The notes under the pieces were generated by a model. That model had not been told where the DNA came from. It was given only the letters and a program-made list of their open reading frames with translations, and searched no databases. A program made the translations under genes and the position numbers. From positions 1 through 64,000 of the forward strand of contig CAZIFB010000009.1 of NCBI GenBank assembly GCA_964538915.1: DNA of 64,000 nucleotides, written 5' to 3'. The stretch's first letter is position 1, and each line of letters begins with the position of its first letter. This DNA is from JAEUHQ01 sp964538915. Its GTDB lineage: Bacteria > Planctomycetota > UBA1135 > UBA2386. This document shows, piece after piece, positions 11,176 through 19,989 of this stretch.

Positions 11176-13407
11176 CTAGTAGTCGAGCGTGGCGCGGACG
11201 ACGTTGCTCGTCGCCATGCCGGGCAGGGCCGGGCAGCCGACGTAGTTCACGTTGAACGTGACGAACTGGAACTCGATCTGCAGGCCGAGCCACGAGGCTT
11301 CCGTCGGCGTCGCCCACGTCGTGGTCGCGGTGCCCGCGGTGTTCGGCGCGAAGAAGAGCAGGATCGGCTGCACGATCGCGCACACGCCGCATTGCGCGTG
11401 CGGCGCCGGGACGCCGACGATCACGAACGGGATCGCGAGCGACTGCGCGCCGTGCAGCTCGAACGCGAAAGCCGTGTTGCCGAGCGCGAACGGTCCGGGC
11501 GTCGACGCGACGCCGCCGGGGCCGCAGCCGCCGCCGAGGTCCACGACCGCGCCGCCGGGGCCCATCGACTCGACTGCCTGCAGGCCGACGTTGCTGTCCG
11601 CGGTGACGGTGCTCTGGTCGGCGAACACGACGACGCCGGCGTCCGACGCGGTGTCGGGGTCGCCGTCGCGCTTGCCGACGATGCGCGGGGTGTGTTCGTA
11701 CGTGTATGCGTTCCCCGGCGTCAGCTCGAGTCGCAGCTCGGCGCCGATCGGCGTTCCGTTCGGTGCCAGCGTCTTGAAGTAGACGTCGTCGAAGAATGCG
11801 GGGCCGGGTGACGACGCCATCCACGTGAGTCCGAACTTGTCGCCGAGCAGTGCGACGTCGGCGGCGTAGTCGCTGTCGTTCGCGTAGAGCACGAGGTCGA
11901 TCACCGGGCTCTGGCTGGTGATGCCGCCCGCGCCCACGGTGACGAGGCGACCGCGGATGTCCGTAGCGGAGGGATTCGCGATCTCCTGCTCTTCCCACGC
12001 GATCAGGAACTTGAAGCCGTCGCCGTCGACAGCGGACCAGCCCGCGTTCTGCGGCGTGTTCTGGATCCACACGCCCGGGCCGACCAGGTTCATGTCGTTG
12101 TCGACGACCTGCGCGCGGATCCACCCGGGCGAACCGGGTGGCCGATCGGTCCACGTCACGAGATGTACACCCGGGTTGCCGCCCTGTTTGCTGATCGCGG
12201 CCTCGCTGACGTTGCCGCCGGCGATCTGCACGATGGGCGTGGCGCTCGGCTGGAGCTGGTTGTCGATCGTGACGGAACAACCGAGCAGGCCGTACGTGTC
12301 GTCGAGCCATGCGACGAGCAGGTCGTCGTCGAACACCGTCGCTTCGCTGCTGAGGATCGGCGCTTCGAGGCCAGCAGGGCCGTCGATCGTGAACACGTCG
12401 GTCGCCACGGCCTGGGTCGGTTCGAACGCGAGGCCGCTGATCGACGACTGGTTGTTCGCGCGGTTCACCCACACGATCATGTAGAGGCCCGTGCCGCCGA
12501 TCACCCCGACGCGCGCGCTGTCCTCGTCGCCGGTCTGGTTGATCGCGAAGGCGTACGCGAGCGACAGCGAACTCGCGTAGAAGACGCCCGCGACGATGCC
12601 GGTCGATCCGTTCGCGAAGAACTGTGTCCAGGCGACGCAGTAGGTGTTGGTGTTGGCGTCGAACACGACGTCGGGGAAGTCGCAGTCCGCGCCCGGCAGC
12701 GCTTCCGTCGCCGCGCCGATCAGTGGATCGAGTTCGAGCGGACAGGTCGCCGAGTCGACGAACGCCCCGGGCAGCGAGAACTCGACGCCGCCGTCGATCA
12801 GGCGCGCTGCGCCGTCGCAGCGATTGCCCAGTGCGTCGATGCCGACGACCCGGCCCAGCTCGACGCCGCCGCCGCCTTCGTCGCGCCACGAGAGCCGGTC
12901 GCCGGCGGTCGGTTGCAGCGCTGTGTCGATCGCGAGTCGGACGACGAGGTCGCCGCGGCCCGGCGGTCGTTCGCGCAGCACGAAGCTCTGCTTCAGGCCG
13001 TCGGTGCGCGCGACGAAGCGTTCGTCGATCGCGGACCGGTGGAACGTGACGGAGCGACGGTCGTGGCTGCGGACCGGCGTCTCCGTGCCGTGCGCGAACA
13101 CCTGATCGCCGCGCCGGGCGTCGACGAAGCGCGCGCGCCACAGCGCCGGCCGCGGTGCCGTCTTGCCGAGGGCGGGCAGGAACTCGACGTCGTTTGCACC
13201 GAACGTGGCGCGCCAGCGACGGCCGACGCCGAGCAGTGCGCCGTTGCTCTCCATCACTCCGGCGAAGTTCGCGGTCGCGAGCGTGGCATTTGCCTCGCGC
13301 GCGGAACCGGCGTGTCGATCCTGCGCGATCGTGTCGGCACTGGTGGCAGTTGCCACGAGGCACGCGATCAACAACTCGAGCGCGACGGCGAGGACGGGGA
13401 TCGGCAC
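11176..13407 (-). CDS. Large secreted protein, beta-propeller-like with shared C-terminal module
   Basis: This is a secreted protein of 743 residues of unknown function. The start is uncertain. GTG 13407 gives a compact signal peptide (MPIPVLAVALELLIACLVATATS) and has a TACTCT hexamer 5 nt upstream; a TTG at 13467 would add 20 residues. Residues about 40-240 form a beta-rich domain of unknown type. About 240-600 contain blade-like repeats (for example YCVAWTQFF, YMIVWVNRANN, LLVAWLDDTYG, HLVTWTDRPPG, FLIAWEEQE) spaced like propeller blades. The last ~130 residues match the C-terminal module of other secreted proteins and end TSNVVRATLDY. It lies next to and in the same direction as the beta-helix gene. 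Confidence 0.75.
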   Translation of the reverse strand: MPIPVLAVALELLIACLVATATSADTIAQDRHAGSAREANATLATANFAGVMESNGALLGVGRRWRATFGANDVEFLPALGKTAPRPALWRARFVDARRGDQVFAHGTETPVRSHDRRSVTFHRSAIDERFVARTDGLKQSFVLRERPPGRGDLVVRLAIDTALQPTAGDRLSWRDEGGGGVELGRVVGIDALGNRCDGAARLIDGGVEFSLPGAFVDSATCPLELDPLIGAATEALPGADCDFPDVVFDANTNTYCVAWTQFFANGSTGIVAGVFYASSLSLAYAFAINQTGDEDSARVGVIGGTGLYMIVWVNRANNQSSISGLAFEPTQAVATDVFTIDGPAGLEAPILSSEATVFDDDLLVAWLDDTYGLLGCSVTIDNQLQPSATPIVQIAGGNVSEAAISKQGGNPGVHLVTWTDRPPGSPGWIRAQVVDNDMNLVGPGVWIQNTPQNAGWSAVDGDGFKFLIAWEEQEIANPSATDIRGRLVTVGAGGITSQSPVIDLVLYANDSDYAADVALLGDKFGLTWMASSPGPAFFDDVYFKTLAPNGTPIGAELRLELTPGNAYTYEHTPRIVGKRDGDPDTASDAGVVVFADQSTVTADSNVGLQAVESMGPGGAVVDLGGGCGPGGVASTPGPFALGNTAFAFELHGAQSLAIPFVIVGVPAPHAQCGVCAIVQPILLFFAPNTAGTATTTWATPTEASWLGLQIEFQFVTFNVNYVGCPALPGMATSNVVRATLDY

Positions 13408-13412
13408 CCTAC

Positions 13413-13418
13413 AGAGTA
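13413..13418 (-). promoter_or_regulatory. Putative -10 element (TACTCT) before GTG 13407
   Basis: TACTCT lies 5 nt before the GTG at 13407. It supports that start and a near-leaderless transcript. No -35 match seen. Confidence 0.35.
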
Positions 13419-13476
13419 CGCCGCGCCCGGCGATCGGGCCGTCCGGGCTCCGCCGCCCGTCCGGCAAGCCGCGTTG

Positions 13477-15582
13477 TCATCGCGATTCGGCAGGGGCAGT
13501 CGGCGTCTTCGTGCCGTCGATCTCGTCGATCGTCTGGCTCCTGAAGTCGCCCCAGCCCTCCACCGGCGTGCCGTCGATCGCGATCGCGTGACGCCGCCAC
13601 TGCATCGGCGAGATCGCAACGAGGTGCAGGTTCATCTCCTGTCCCTCCGGCGACGCCTTCAGGCCGTCGCGGTAGTAGCGGAACGACGTCTTGCCGATCT
13701 CCTTTCCGTCCACGACGAGCGGCTCCGCGAGCGGGTCGTCCCCGACCAGCAGCAGGCTGCGGTCGGGCAGGTCGGGCGACGCGGCGAGTTCGGCAAGTGA
13801 CGCCGGGCGCGCGCCGGTGCGCGTGCGGAACGCCTGGATCGCGGCGTGGATGGCGCGGAGCTTCGCCGCGATGGTTCGACCCCTGACCTCGTCGATCTCC
13901 CACGACCACATGCTGGTCGCCCTCGTCGCGATCACTGGGCCGAGTGCGGCGGTGAAGGCTTGCAGCAGCGGGCCGCCGGCCACTCCCTCCGATGCGAGCA
14001 CGAGCCGATCGGGAAGTCGCCGGATCGCACCGCGGCCGCGCCCGAGGTGCTCCTCGACGACCTCGGCGTCCGGCATCTGGTTGATCGTCATCACGGGCCT
14101 CATCGGGCCGAAGGAGATGCCGAACGTGTTCGCGAACGGCAGCCACACTTCGCTCAGTGCGGCATGGATCGCGGGGCCGTCGAATCGCAGGTCGAAGTTC
14201 GGCAGCGGCGCGCCCTTGCCGTCCGGGACCCTGGCGTCGCCGACGTCCAGCGCGCGCGGAGCGCCGATCGCGTCCGCCTTCAGCAGCGCACGCAGACTGT
14301 TCATGCTCTCGGCGAAGTGCACGACGCCGTCGCCGCGGCAGAACGCCGGCTGGAATCCGGCGGGAGCACCCGGGATCCGGAGATGCATGCAGGCGTGTTC
14401 GTCGAACTTCGCCGCTTTCGCCTGGATGCCGGGCATCTGGCAGAGTCGTTCGAGCAGCCGCGTCGCGGCTTCTTCGTCGACGATGCCGAAGCTCGCGTAG
14501 AGGCGCGGTACGAGGGCGCCGAACGGCGGGCGTGCCATCGCGAGCGTCACGCCGCCGCTCCAGGCGCGATGCAGGTCCTCGGCGACGTGCAGTTCGCCGA
14601 GTGTCGGCAGCTCCGCTGCGACGAGCAGGTGGTCGACGGCTGCGATCGTCTCGCGCACGTCGAGCGCGCAGCGAACCTGCAGCAGCGCCTGCTCGGGCAG
14701 CCGCTGGTCCACGAGCGGAGCCGACGCGTGCACGAGCGCTCCGATCAGCCCGGTGGGCTCCTTCGTCGACAACGCGATCTCGTCGCGCACCGCATCGGGG
14801 CGAAGCGAAGCGGTCCACGTGAGAATGGTCTCGTCGTCGATGCCGAAGAACGCGAGGAGCGGGTTCGCACTGCCGGGCGCGCTGCCGAACGCCACCGAGG
14901 GGGCCATGTACTGGGCGAGGTCGATCTCCAGCTCGACCCCGGCCGGCGGCGGAGCGAGCGGTCTGCAGCGTCCGGCTCCCTCCGGCGATCCCTCGCTGCC
15001 GACGAACTGCCCCGGCAAGTGCAGGTACCACGAACCGCCGTGCGCCTGGCCGAGGACGCGCGCCTTGAAGCCGTCGATCACCTGTTCGGGCTTGCCGGCG
15101 TCGCCGTAGGCCGCGCCGATCCGGTCGGCGATCTCGGCGAAGTGCGTCGCCAGCCGTTCCTCCGCCTGCGGAAGCGGCTCGAGCGAGATGCTGGTGCGGG
15201 ACTCGAACGTCGCTTCGGAGATCCACCCGCACACGCTCGCGCTGTGCACGTCGCGCCAGTCGATCGAATAGATCGCTCGCTTCGCGAGCAGACCCGGATC
15301 GAGTGCCGCGGGCGAGACCGCCTCGAGCTCGTCGACGGCGGCGCGCCATTGCCGGACGGTCGCGGTGTAGTTCTCGACCGCTGTCGTGAAGGCCGCGGTG
15401 ACCTCGGGCTCCGCGAACAGCTTCCCCGTCTTCGTCGACGGCAGCGTGGCCAAGAGGCCGGGCAGGTCGTGCACCGCCATCCGGACCATCGGTCGCTCGA
15501 AGACGAACCTGCGGGGCGGGTCCTGCGCGGTCGCGAGCGTCGCGACCAGCGGGAGCGCGAACGACGGGGCGAGTCGCGGCAT
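13477..15582 (-). CDS. Secreted protein of unknown function
   Basis: This 701-residue protein has a short signal peptide (MPRLAPSFALPLVATLATAQ). The body is mixed alpha/beta with motifs such as RPMVRMAVHDLPGLLATLPS near the mature N-terminus and a C-terminal stretch FRYYRDGLKASPEGQEMNLH. I do not recognise a family with confidence; the repeated architecture (paired halves of similar style, each with an FGI segment) vaguely recalls periplasmic DUF3352-like proteins. The ATG at 15582 is supported by the signal peptide and by TAGGAT 7 nt upstream. It is followed on the same strand by the secreted genes at 11176-13407 and 9281-11119. Confidence 0.7.
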   Translation of the reverse strand: MPRLAPSFALPLVATLATAQDPPRRFVFERPMVRMAVHDLPGLLATLPSTKTGKLFAEPEVTAAFTTAVENYTATVRQWRAAVDELEAVSPAALDPGLLAKRAIYSIDWRDVHSASVCGWISEATFESRTSISLEPLPQAEERLATHFAEIADRIGAAYGDAGKPEQVIDGFKARVLGQAHGGSWYLHLPGQFVGSEGSPEGAGRCRPLAPPPAGVELEIDLAQYMAPSVAFGSAPGSANPLLAFFGIDDETILTWTASLRPDAVRDEIALSTKEPTGLIGALVHASAPLVDQRLPEQALLQVRCALDVRETIAAVDHLLVAAELPTLGELHVAEDLHRAWSGGVTLAMARPPFGALVPRLYASFGIVDEEAATRLLERLCQMPGIQAKAAKFDEHACMHLRIPGAPAGFQPAFCRGDGVVHFAESMNSLRALLKADAIGAPRALDVGDARVPDGKGAPLPNFDLRFDGPAIHAALSEVWLPFANTFGISFGPMRPVMTINQMPDAEVVEEHLGRGRGAIRRLPDRLVLASEGVAGGPLLQAFTAALGPVIATRATSMWSWEIDEVRGRTIAAKLRAIHAAIQAFRTRTGARPASLAELAASPDLPDRSLLLVGDDPLAEPLVVDGKEIGKTSFRYYRDGLKASPEGQEMNLHLVAISPMQWRRHAIAIDGTPVEGWGDFRSQTIDEIDGTKTPTAPAESR

Positions 15583-15589
15583 GCGGCGG

Positions 15590-15595
15590 ATCCTA
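15590..15595 (-). promoter_or_regulatory. Putative -10 element (TAGGAT)
   Basis: TAGGAT ends 7 nt before the ATG at 15582, another start with a very short or absent leader. An identical hexamer stands 7 nt before the ATG at 37091. Confidence 0.38.
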
Positions 15596-15674
15596 CGCCG
15601 CGAGGGCGTCGGGCGCCGCCGTTTGCCCGGCCGGCTCGCGACGCAGCATGGCGCGGTGCCGACGTCGCTGCGGG

Positions 15675-17336
15675 TCACGAGTCGGCGAAGTAGCGCCTCT
15701 TGATGGCGTGCTCCGATCCCGACGCGAAGTGCGGCGGCAGCCATGCGGCGGTCGTCTCCGCCAGGTCCTGCGGTTTCCAGGCATCGAACGAGTTCGGTCC
15801 GTGCGCGGTGACCCAGCGCTGCACGGACTCCCGGAACCGGTGGTGGGCGAACAGTCGCATGAACTCGCCGAAGTAGATGTCGGCGACGCGGCGATCCCCG
15901 CGAACGACGATCATGTTCTCGTCGTTGGTGTCGACGCTCGCCAGGCTCCAGTTCGCGGAGCCGGTGATCGTGATCGGGGTGTTGCCGAGTGGATCGAGCA
16001 GCAGGAACTTGGTGTGGACCCAGTTCACGTTCGTGCCGATGCCGGCCTTCTCCTTCAACCACCCGTCGACCGAATCGACGAGGATGCGGTGTCCGAGCGC
16101 CATGCCGACGTTCGGGTGTCGCCGGATGCGTTCGATCTCCGCGATCGCAGCGGCGCGCGATGCGGCGTTCCCGCCGTTCACGTATTTGTCCAGCAGCGCG
16201 AAGCGCAGCACTCCGTCGTCGTGGTCGAACACGGGCCGGAAGTCGGCGACGATCCCGAACGGGAACGTCATGAACAGCGGCTTGTTCGGAGTGCCGGCGA
16301 TGTCGATCCACCAGTCGAACACGGCGCGCCCGCGTCTCGGCGAGAACACGGGCGTGATCGCGTCGAGCGACGGTGGCGGGAGCGGGTTGGCGGTCTCGCT
16401 CCAGTCCTTCATGTCCGACGCGACCGGGTCGTTGGCCAGTTGCGCCCAGTAGTCGAGGTAGGCACTCGCCACTGCCCCGTCGTCGACGACGTGACCGACG
16501 TTCAGCTGGCCGTGCAGTGCGTTGCGGCTCAGGTTCGTCGAGCCCGTCCAGACGGCCACCGGCTGCCCGTTCTTCGTGAGCACCAGGAACTTGTTGTGCA
16601 TCAGCTTCGCGTTGCGGCGCGGAATGCAGAGCCCCTTGATGTGCGCGGCCGCGATCTCCGCTTCGTTGTCCGCTCCCGTGTCGTCGTCGGAGGCGTGGTA
16701 GACGATCTTCACGTCGGCGCCGCGGGCGTGCGCCGCGCGGAACGCGTCGAGTACGGGGCGCCAGCGCATCTCGTAGATGGCTGCGCGGATCCCGAAACGT
16801 TGGTCTGCCGCGCGTTGCACGAACGCGAGCAGGCCCGGCAGGAGGTCGCGTGTCAGCCACGCGTAGGCGGGTGCGCCGGCTTCGTCGAGAGTCTGGCCCG
16901 CGAATCGCTTCGTGAATGCTTGTGAGGCGATCGCCCCGCGGTTCCAGAAGACGCTGTGCACCGCGCCATCGAGGGGTTCGGTCTCGATCGTCACGGTCGT
17001 CGACGGGCCTTCGACCAGGGCGTCGGGGCGTCCGAACATCGGCACGACGCGGTACCGGTACGAGTGGCCCGGTTTCGCCGCGTAGTCAGCCCACTGAAAG
17101 GCCTGGAACGGGTGGTCGCGACTGCTGAGTTCTGCGCTTGCGTCGGCAGGACGGGTCGACGGGAACGACTTGTTGCCGCGCAGCCACTCGCTCTCTCCCT
17201 CTGTGACGTCGTCGCGATGGATCGCGAAGCCGAGCAGGCCCGCGGCATCGGCCTTCTTCATGTCGAACGCGAGAAACACGACGTGGGTGCCACTGATCGC
17301 GCGCACCTTCACCTGCCCAGCGCGGGTCTTCCTCAT
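15675..17336 (-). CDS. Phospholipase D-like protein with two HKD motifs
   Basis: This 553-residue member of the PLD superfamily cleaves or transfers phosphodiesters; members act on phospholipids, cardiolipin or nucleic acid. Both catalytic HKD half-sites are complete: H247-x-K249 followed by GSTN (265-268), and H441-x-K443 followed by GSAN (459-462). Residues 1-125 form a separate beta-rich, fibronectin-III-like domain. No signal peptide is visible, so a cytoplasmic or non-classically exported location is likely. The ATG at 17336 has GGAGGAG just upstream and TATCCT about 21 nt upstream. It is divergent from serA. The substrate cannot be told from the sequence. Confidence 0.86.
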   Translation of the reverse strand: MRKTRAGQVKVRAISGTHVVFLAFDMKKADAAGLLGFAIHRDDVTEGESEWLRGNKSFPSTRPADASAELSSRDHPFQAFQWADYAAKPGHSYRYRVVPMFGRPDALVEGPSTTVTIETEPLDGAVHSVFWNRGAIASQAFTKRFAGQTLDEAGAPAYAWLTRDLLPGLLAFVQRAADQRFGIRAAIYEMRWRPVLDAFRAAHARGADVKIVYHASDDDTGADNEAEIAAAHIKGLCIPRRNAKLMHNKFLVLTKNGQPVAVWTGSTNLSRNALHGQLNVGHVVDDGAVASAYLDYWAQLANDPVASDMKDWSETANPLPPPSLDAITPVFSPRRGRAVFDWWIDIAGTPNKPLFMTFPFGIVADFRPVFDHDDGVLRFALLDKYVNGGNAASRAAAIAEIERIRRHPNVGMALGHRILVDSVDGWLKEKAGIGTNVNWVHTKFLLLDPLGNTPITITGSANWSLASVDTNDENMIVVRGDRRVADIYFGEFMRLFAHHRFRESVQRWVTAHGPNSFDAWKPQDLAETTAAWLPPHFASGSEHAIKRRYFADS

Positions 17337-17423
17337 GCGGTCTCCTCCGAGCCGCCGAGGATAGCAGGCGTGGCGACGCCGATCCCGGTCACCTTCACCT
17401 TGGCCAGCACCCGCCGGTCTCGG

Positions 17424-17429
17424 CATAGT
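17424..17429 (+). promoter_or_regulatory. serA: Putative -10 element for serA (CATAGT)
   Basis: CATAGT ends 8 nt before the serA ATG, in the 101-bp region shared with the divergent phospholipase D-like gene. Confidence 0.3.
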
Positions 17430-17437
17430 GCCGCGAG

Positions 17438-18688
17438 ATGGCAGCCACCAACGGCCAGCGCACCTCGCTCGACAAGGGCAGCATCTCCGTCCTCCTGCTG
17501 GAGGGCATCCACGACAGCGCGGTGCAGCGGTTCCGCGACGACGGCTACACGAACGTCGCGGTCGAGGCGAAAGCGCTCGCCCCGGACAAGTTGCCCGCGG
17601 CGCTCGCCGGTGTGCACATCCTCGGCATTCGGTCCCGCACGCAGCTGACCGCCGAGATCCTCGCGGCGGCCCCGAAGCTGATGGCGATCGGCTGCTTCTG
17701 CATCGGCACGAACCAGGTCGATCTCGCGACGGCGCGTCGGCGCGGCATTCCGGTGTTCAACGCGCCGTTCTCCAACACCCGCAGCGTCGCCGAGCTCGTG
17801 CTCGCCGAGATCGTGATGCTGCTGCGCGGCATCCCGCACAAGAACGCGGCGGCGCACCGCGGTGAGTGGATCAAGTCGGCCGCGGGCTCGCGCGAGGCGC
17901 GCGGCAAGACGCTCGGCATCGTCGGCTACGGGCACATCGGCACGCAGGTCGGACTGCTCGCCGAGGCGCTCGGCATGCAGGTCGTGTTCTTCGACATCGT
18001 GACCAAGCTCGCCCTCGGCAACGCGCAGCCGGTGCGGAGCCTCGAGGCCCTGCTAGAGGTCTCCGATGTCGTCACGCTGCACGTGCCGGAGACGCCGCAG
18101 ACGAAGTGGATGGTCGGCGACAAGCAGCTCGCGGCGATGAAGAAGGGCGCCTCGCTGATCAACGCGTCGCGCGGCACCGTCGTCGACATCGACGCGCTGG
18201 CGAAGGCGCTGGCGTCCGGTCACCTGCTTGGCGCCGCGATCGACGTGTTCCCGAAGGAGCCCGAGTCGAACGACGAACGGTTCGAGTCGCCGCTGCTGCG
18301 CTTCGACAACGTGATCCTCACGCCGCACGTCGGCGGCAGCACGGCGGAGGCGCAGCAGAACATCGGCGCCGAGGTCGCGGAGAAGATGCTGCGCTACAGC
18401 AACAACGGCTCGACGCTGACCGCCGCGAACTTCCCCGAGGTCTCCTTGCCCGAGCACGCTGGCAAGCACCGGCTGCTGCACATCCATCAGAACCGGCCCG
18501 GCATGCTGTCGCAGGTGAACGACGTGTTCTCCCGCCACCGCGTCAACGTCGCCGCGCAGCACCTCCAGACCGACTCGGACGTCGGCTACGTCGTGATCGA
18601 CGTCGACCCGGACGGCGCGGACACGCGCACGCTGCAGCGCGAACTCGACGCGATCGCCGGCACGGTTCGCACGCGGTTGTTGTACTGA
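17438..18688 (+). CDS. serA: D-3-phosphoglycerate dehydrogenase
   Basis: This cytoplasmic NAD-dependent enzyme oxidises 3-phosphoglycerate to 3-phosphohydroxypyruvate, the first step of serine synthesis. It is 416 residues, the size of the E. coli type, with the substrate domain, an inserted Rossmann domain with GYGHIG (163-168), the catalytic set Arg245, Glu274 and His297 (TPHVGGST), and a C-terminal ACT domain (about 344-416, HIHQNRPGMLSQVND) that mediates serine feedback inhibition in this type. It lacks the intervening domain of long SerA forms. It stands alone as a monocistronic gene, convergent with the VOC gene. Confidence 0.95.
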   Translation: MAATNGQRTSLDKGSISVLLLEGIHDSAVQRFRDDGYTNVAVEAKALAPDKLPAALAGVHILGIRSRTQLTAEILAAAPKLMAIGCFCIGTNQVDLATARRRGIPVFNAPFSNTRSVAELVLAEIVMLLRGIPHKNAAAHRGEWIKSAAGSREARGKTLGIVGYGHIGTQVGLLAEALGMQVVFFDIVTKLALGNAQPVRSLEALLEVSDVVTLHVPETPQTKWMVGDKQLAAMKKGASLINASRGTVVDIDALAKALASGHLLGAAIDVFPKEPESNDERFESPLLRFDNVILTPHVGGSTAEAQQNIGAEVAEKMLRYSNNGSTLTAANFPEVSLPEHAGKHRLLHIHQNRPGMLSQVNDVFSRHRVNVAAQHLQTDSDVGYVVIDVDPDGADTRTLQRELDAIAGTVRTRLLY

Positions 18689-18710
18689 GTCTGCGTCGCG
18701 TTCCGAGCTG

Positions 18711-19235
18711 TCAGGCCACGCGCGGCGCGAGTCCCGGGCCGAACATTCTCGCGATGGCAGTCGGGGTCATGACGCGGCGGTATCGCTCCGCTTCCTCGGT
18801 CGTGAGCACCTCGACGAGATGGGTGCCGTCGAGCCACACTTCGATCAGCCGGAACACGCCGCCGCGGTCGCAGCGCACGTGGCGAACGCCCGCGCCGTCG
18901 GCGAGACCTTCGACCTGCTCGGCGGACAGTTTCGTCGTGATGGCGACGTGGAACGCGCTCGGTCGCACCTGGTCTCCCGCGTCGTGGATCTGGTCCTCCC
19001 ACGGCATCGGTCGCGGGACCGTCGGCACGAACTTCGGATCCGCCGTGCCGCGGCCCGGATGGTGCGCGAGTCGCGGCGGGTAGACCTCGATGGCGGTGCC
19101 GGAGTCGTCGCGCGCGACGGCGAGGAAGGCGCCGGGAACGGGCGGGAAGGGGAAGACCTCGCCGTCGATCAGGGCACCCAGCAACAGTGCGGTGGCCCTC
19201 GGGTCGCGGGCGGGAACGGAGACGTGGGCGATCAT
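18711..19235 (-). CDS. VOC (glyoxalase/bleomycin-resistance) superfamily protein
   Basis: This 174-residue protein of the vicinal-oxygen-chelate fold has two beta-alpha-beta-beta-beta units. It starts MIAHVSVPARDPRATALLLG, typical of the first unit, with IEVYPP at its end. The second unit contains FHVAITTKLSAEQVEGLAD, and the end of that unit is VWLDGTHLVEVLTTEEAERY. Members are metal-dependent lyases, dioxygenases or antibiotic-binding proteins; which one applies here is unknown. The start at 19235 is 19 nt downstream of the stop of a TetR regulator on the same strand, so the two are probably one operon controlled by that regulator. Confidence 0.8.
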   Translation of the reverse strand: MIAHVSVPARDPRATALLLGALIDGEVFPFPPVPGAFLAVARDDSGTAIEVYPPRLAHHPGRGTADPKFVPTVPRPMPWEDQIHDAGDQVRPSAFHVAITTKLSAEQVEGLADGAGVRHVRCDRGGVFRLIEVWLDGTHLVEVLTTEEAERYRRVMTPTAIARMFGPGLAPRVA

Positions 19236-19254
19236 GGCTTCGGGTCCTTCGGGA

Positions 19255-19869
19255 TCAGGTCGTGGTGGATTCGCGGCGTGCGGCGTCGAGGAGGGCATCG
19301 ATCGCCCACCGCGTGGCGGCTGCCGCGGTCGGGCCGTCGAGGCCCCACTGTTCGCGCAACGACAGCCACGCGGGGGCGCCGTGCAGCAACTGCAGCACGG
19401 CTGCGAGGGAGCGCCGTGCCTTGGCGCCGCGTCGGGGCGCGGCTTCCTCGGCGATCGCCAGGAAGGCGTCCTGGCGCGCGGCGTTCAACGCATTGCGCAT
19501 GTCGCGGCCCTGTTCGGTGACGAGGCTCGCCGTGACGAGGGACGGGATGCGATCGAAGCCGCGGTAGAGCGGTGTGTGCTGAGCCAGCAGCTGGGCGAGC
19601 GATGTCGGGATCGTCAGGCCGTCGCCCATGCGCTCGTTGAGGTGCTCCCAGAGGCCTGTGAGCAGCGCCTCCCGGGTCGGGAAGTGCCGGTAGACGGTCA
19701 TCTCGGTGACCCGCGCGCGCTTCGCGACACGCTTGAACGTGATCGCGTCGGCGCTGCCGCCGTGTTCGAGCTGGTCCGCGAGTGCCTCCTGGATGCGGCG
19801 CCTGGTCTCGCGGGTGCGCTCCTGTCCGCGCGCCGCGCGTCGGTCGTTCGGTTGTCGCCGGGTCGCCAT
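19255..19869 (-). CDS. TetR-family transcriptional regulator
   Basis: This is a 204-residue one-component repressor. The N-terminal helix-turn-helix (about residues 43-74) has the family motif ITFKRVAKRARVTEMTVYRH followed by F, preceded by a basic arm. The C-terminal ~120 residues are the variable ligand-binding domain. A perfect 8-bp inverted repeat stands 4 nt before its start codon, overlapping the likely -10 element, so autoregulation together with the downstream VOC gene is the simple reading. The effector is unknown. Confidence 0.92.
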   Translation of the reverse strand: MATRRQPNDRRAARGQERTRETRRRIQEALADQLEHGGSADAITFKRVAKRARVTEMTVYRHFPTREALLTGLWEHLNERMGDGLTIPTSLAQLLAQHTPLYRGFDRIPSLVTASLVTEQGRDMRNALNAARQDAFLAIAEEAAPRRGAKARRSLAAVLQLLHGAPAWLSLREQWGLDGPTAAAATRWAIDALLDAARRESTTT

Positions 19870-19873
19870 GTAG

Positions 19874-19892
19874 ATGTTAGTGAAACTAACAT
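19874..19892. promoter_or_regulatory. Palindromic TetR-type operator overlapping -10 of the regulator gene
   Basis: ATGTTAGT-GAA-ACTAACAT is a perfect 8-bp inverted repeat around a 3-bp centre, strikingly AT-rich for this region. Its left arm contains, on the minus strand, TAACAT 4 nt before the TetR ATG. Such dyads directly upstream of the regulator gene are the usual TetR-family operators. The dyad is seen; the assignment is inferred. Confidence 0.75.
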
Positions 19893-19989
19893 GAACGACG
19901 AGAATTGCAGGGGTCCCATCCGTCGGGTGCGTTCTGCGCGCAAGTTGCCGTCGCCGCCCCGGTGTCGGGGGTGCCGAGCCGCCGCGGGT

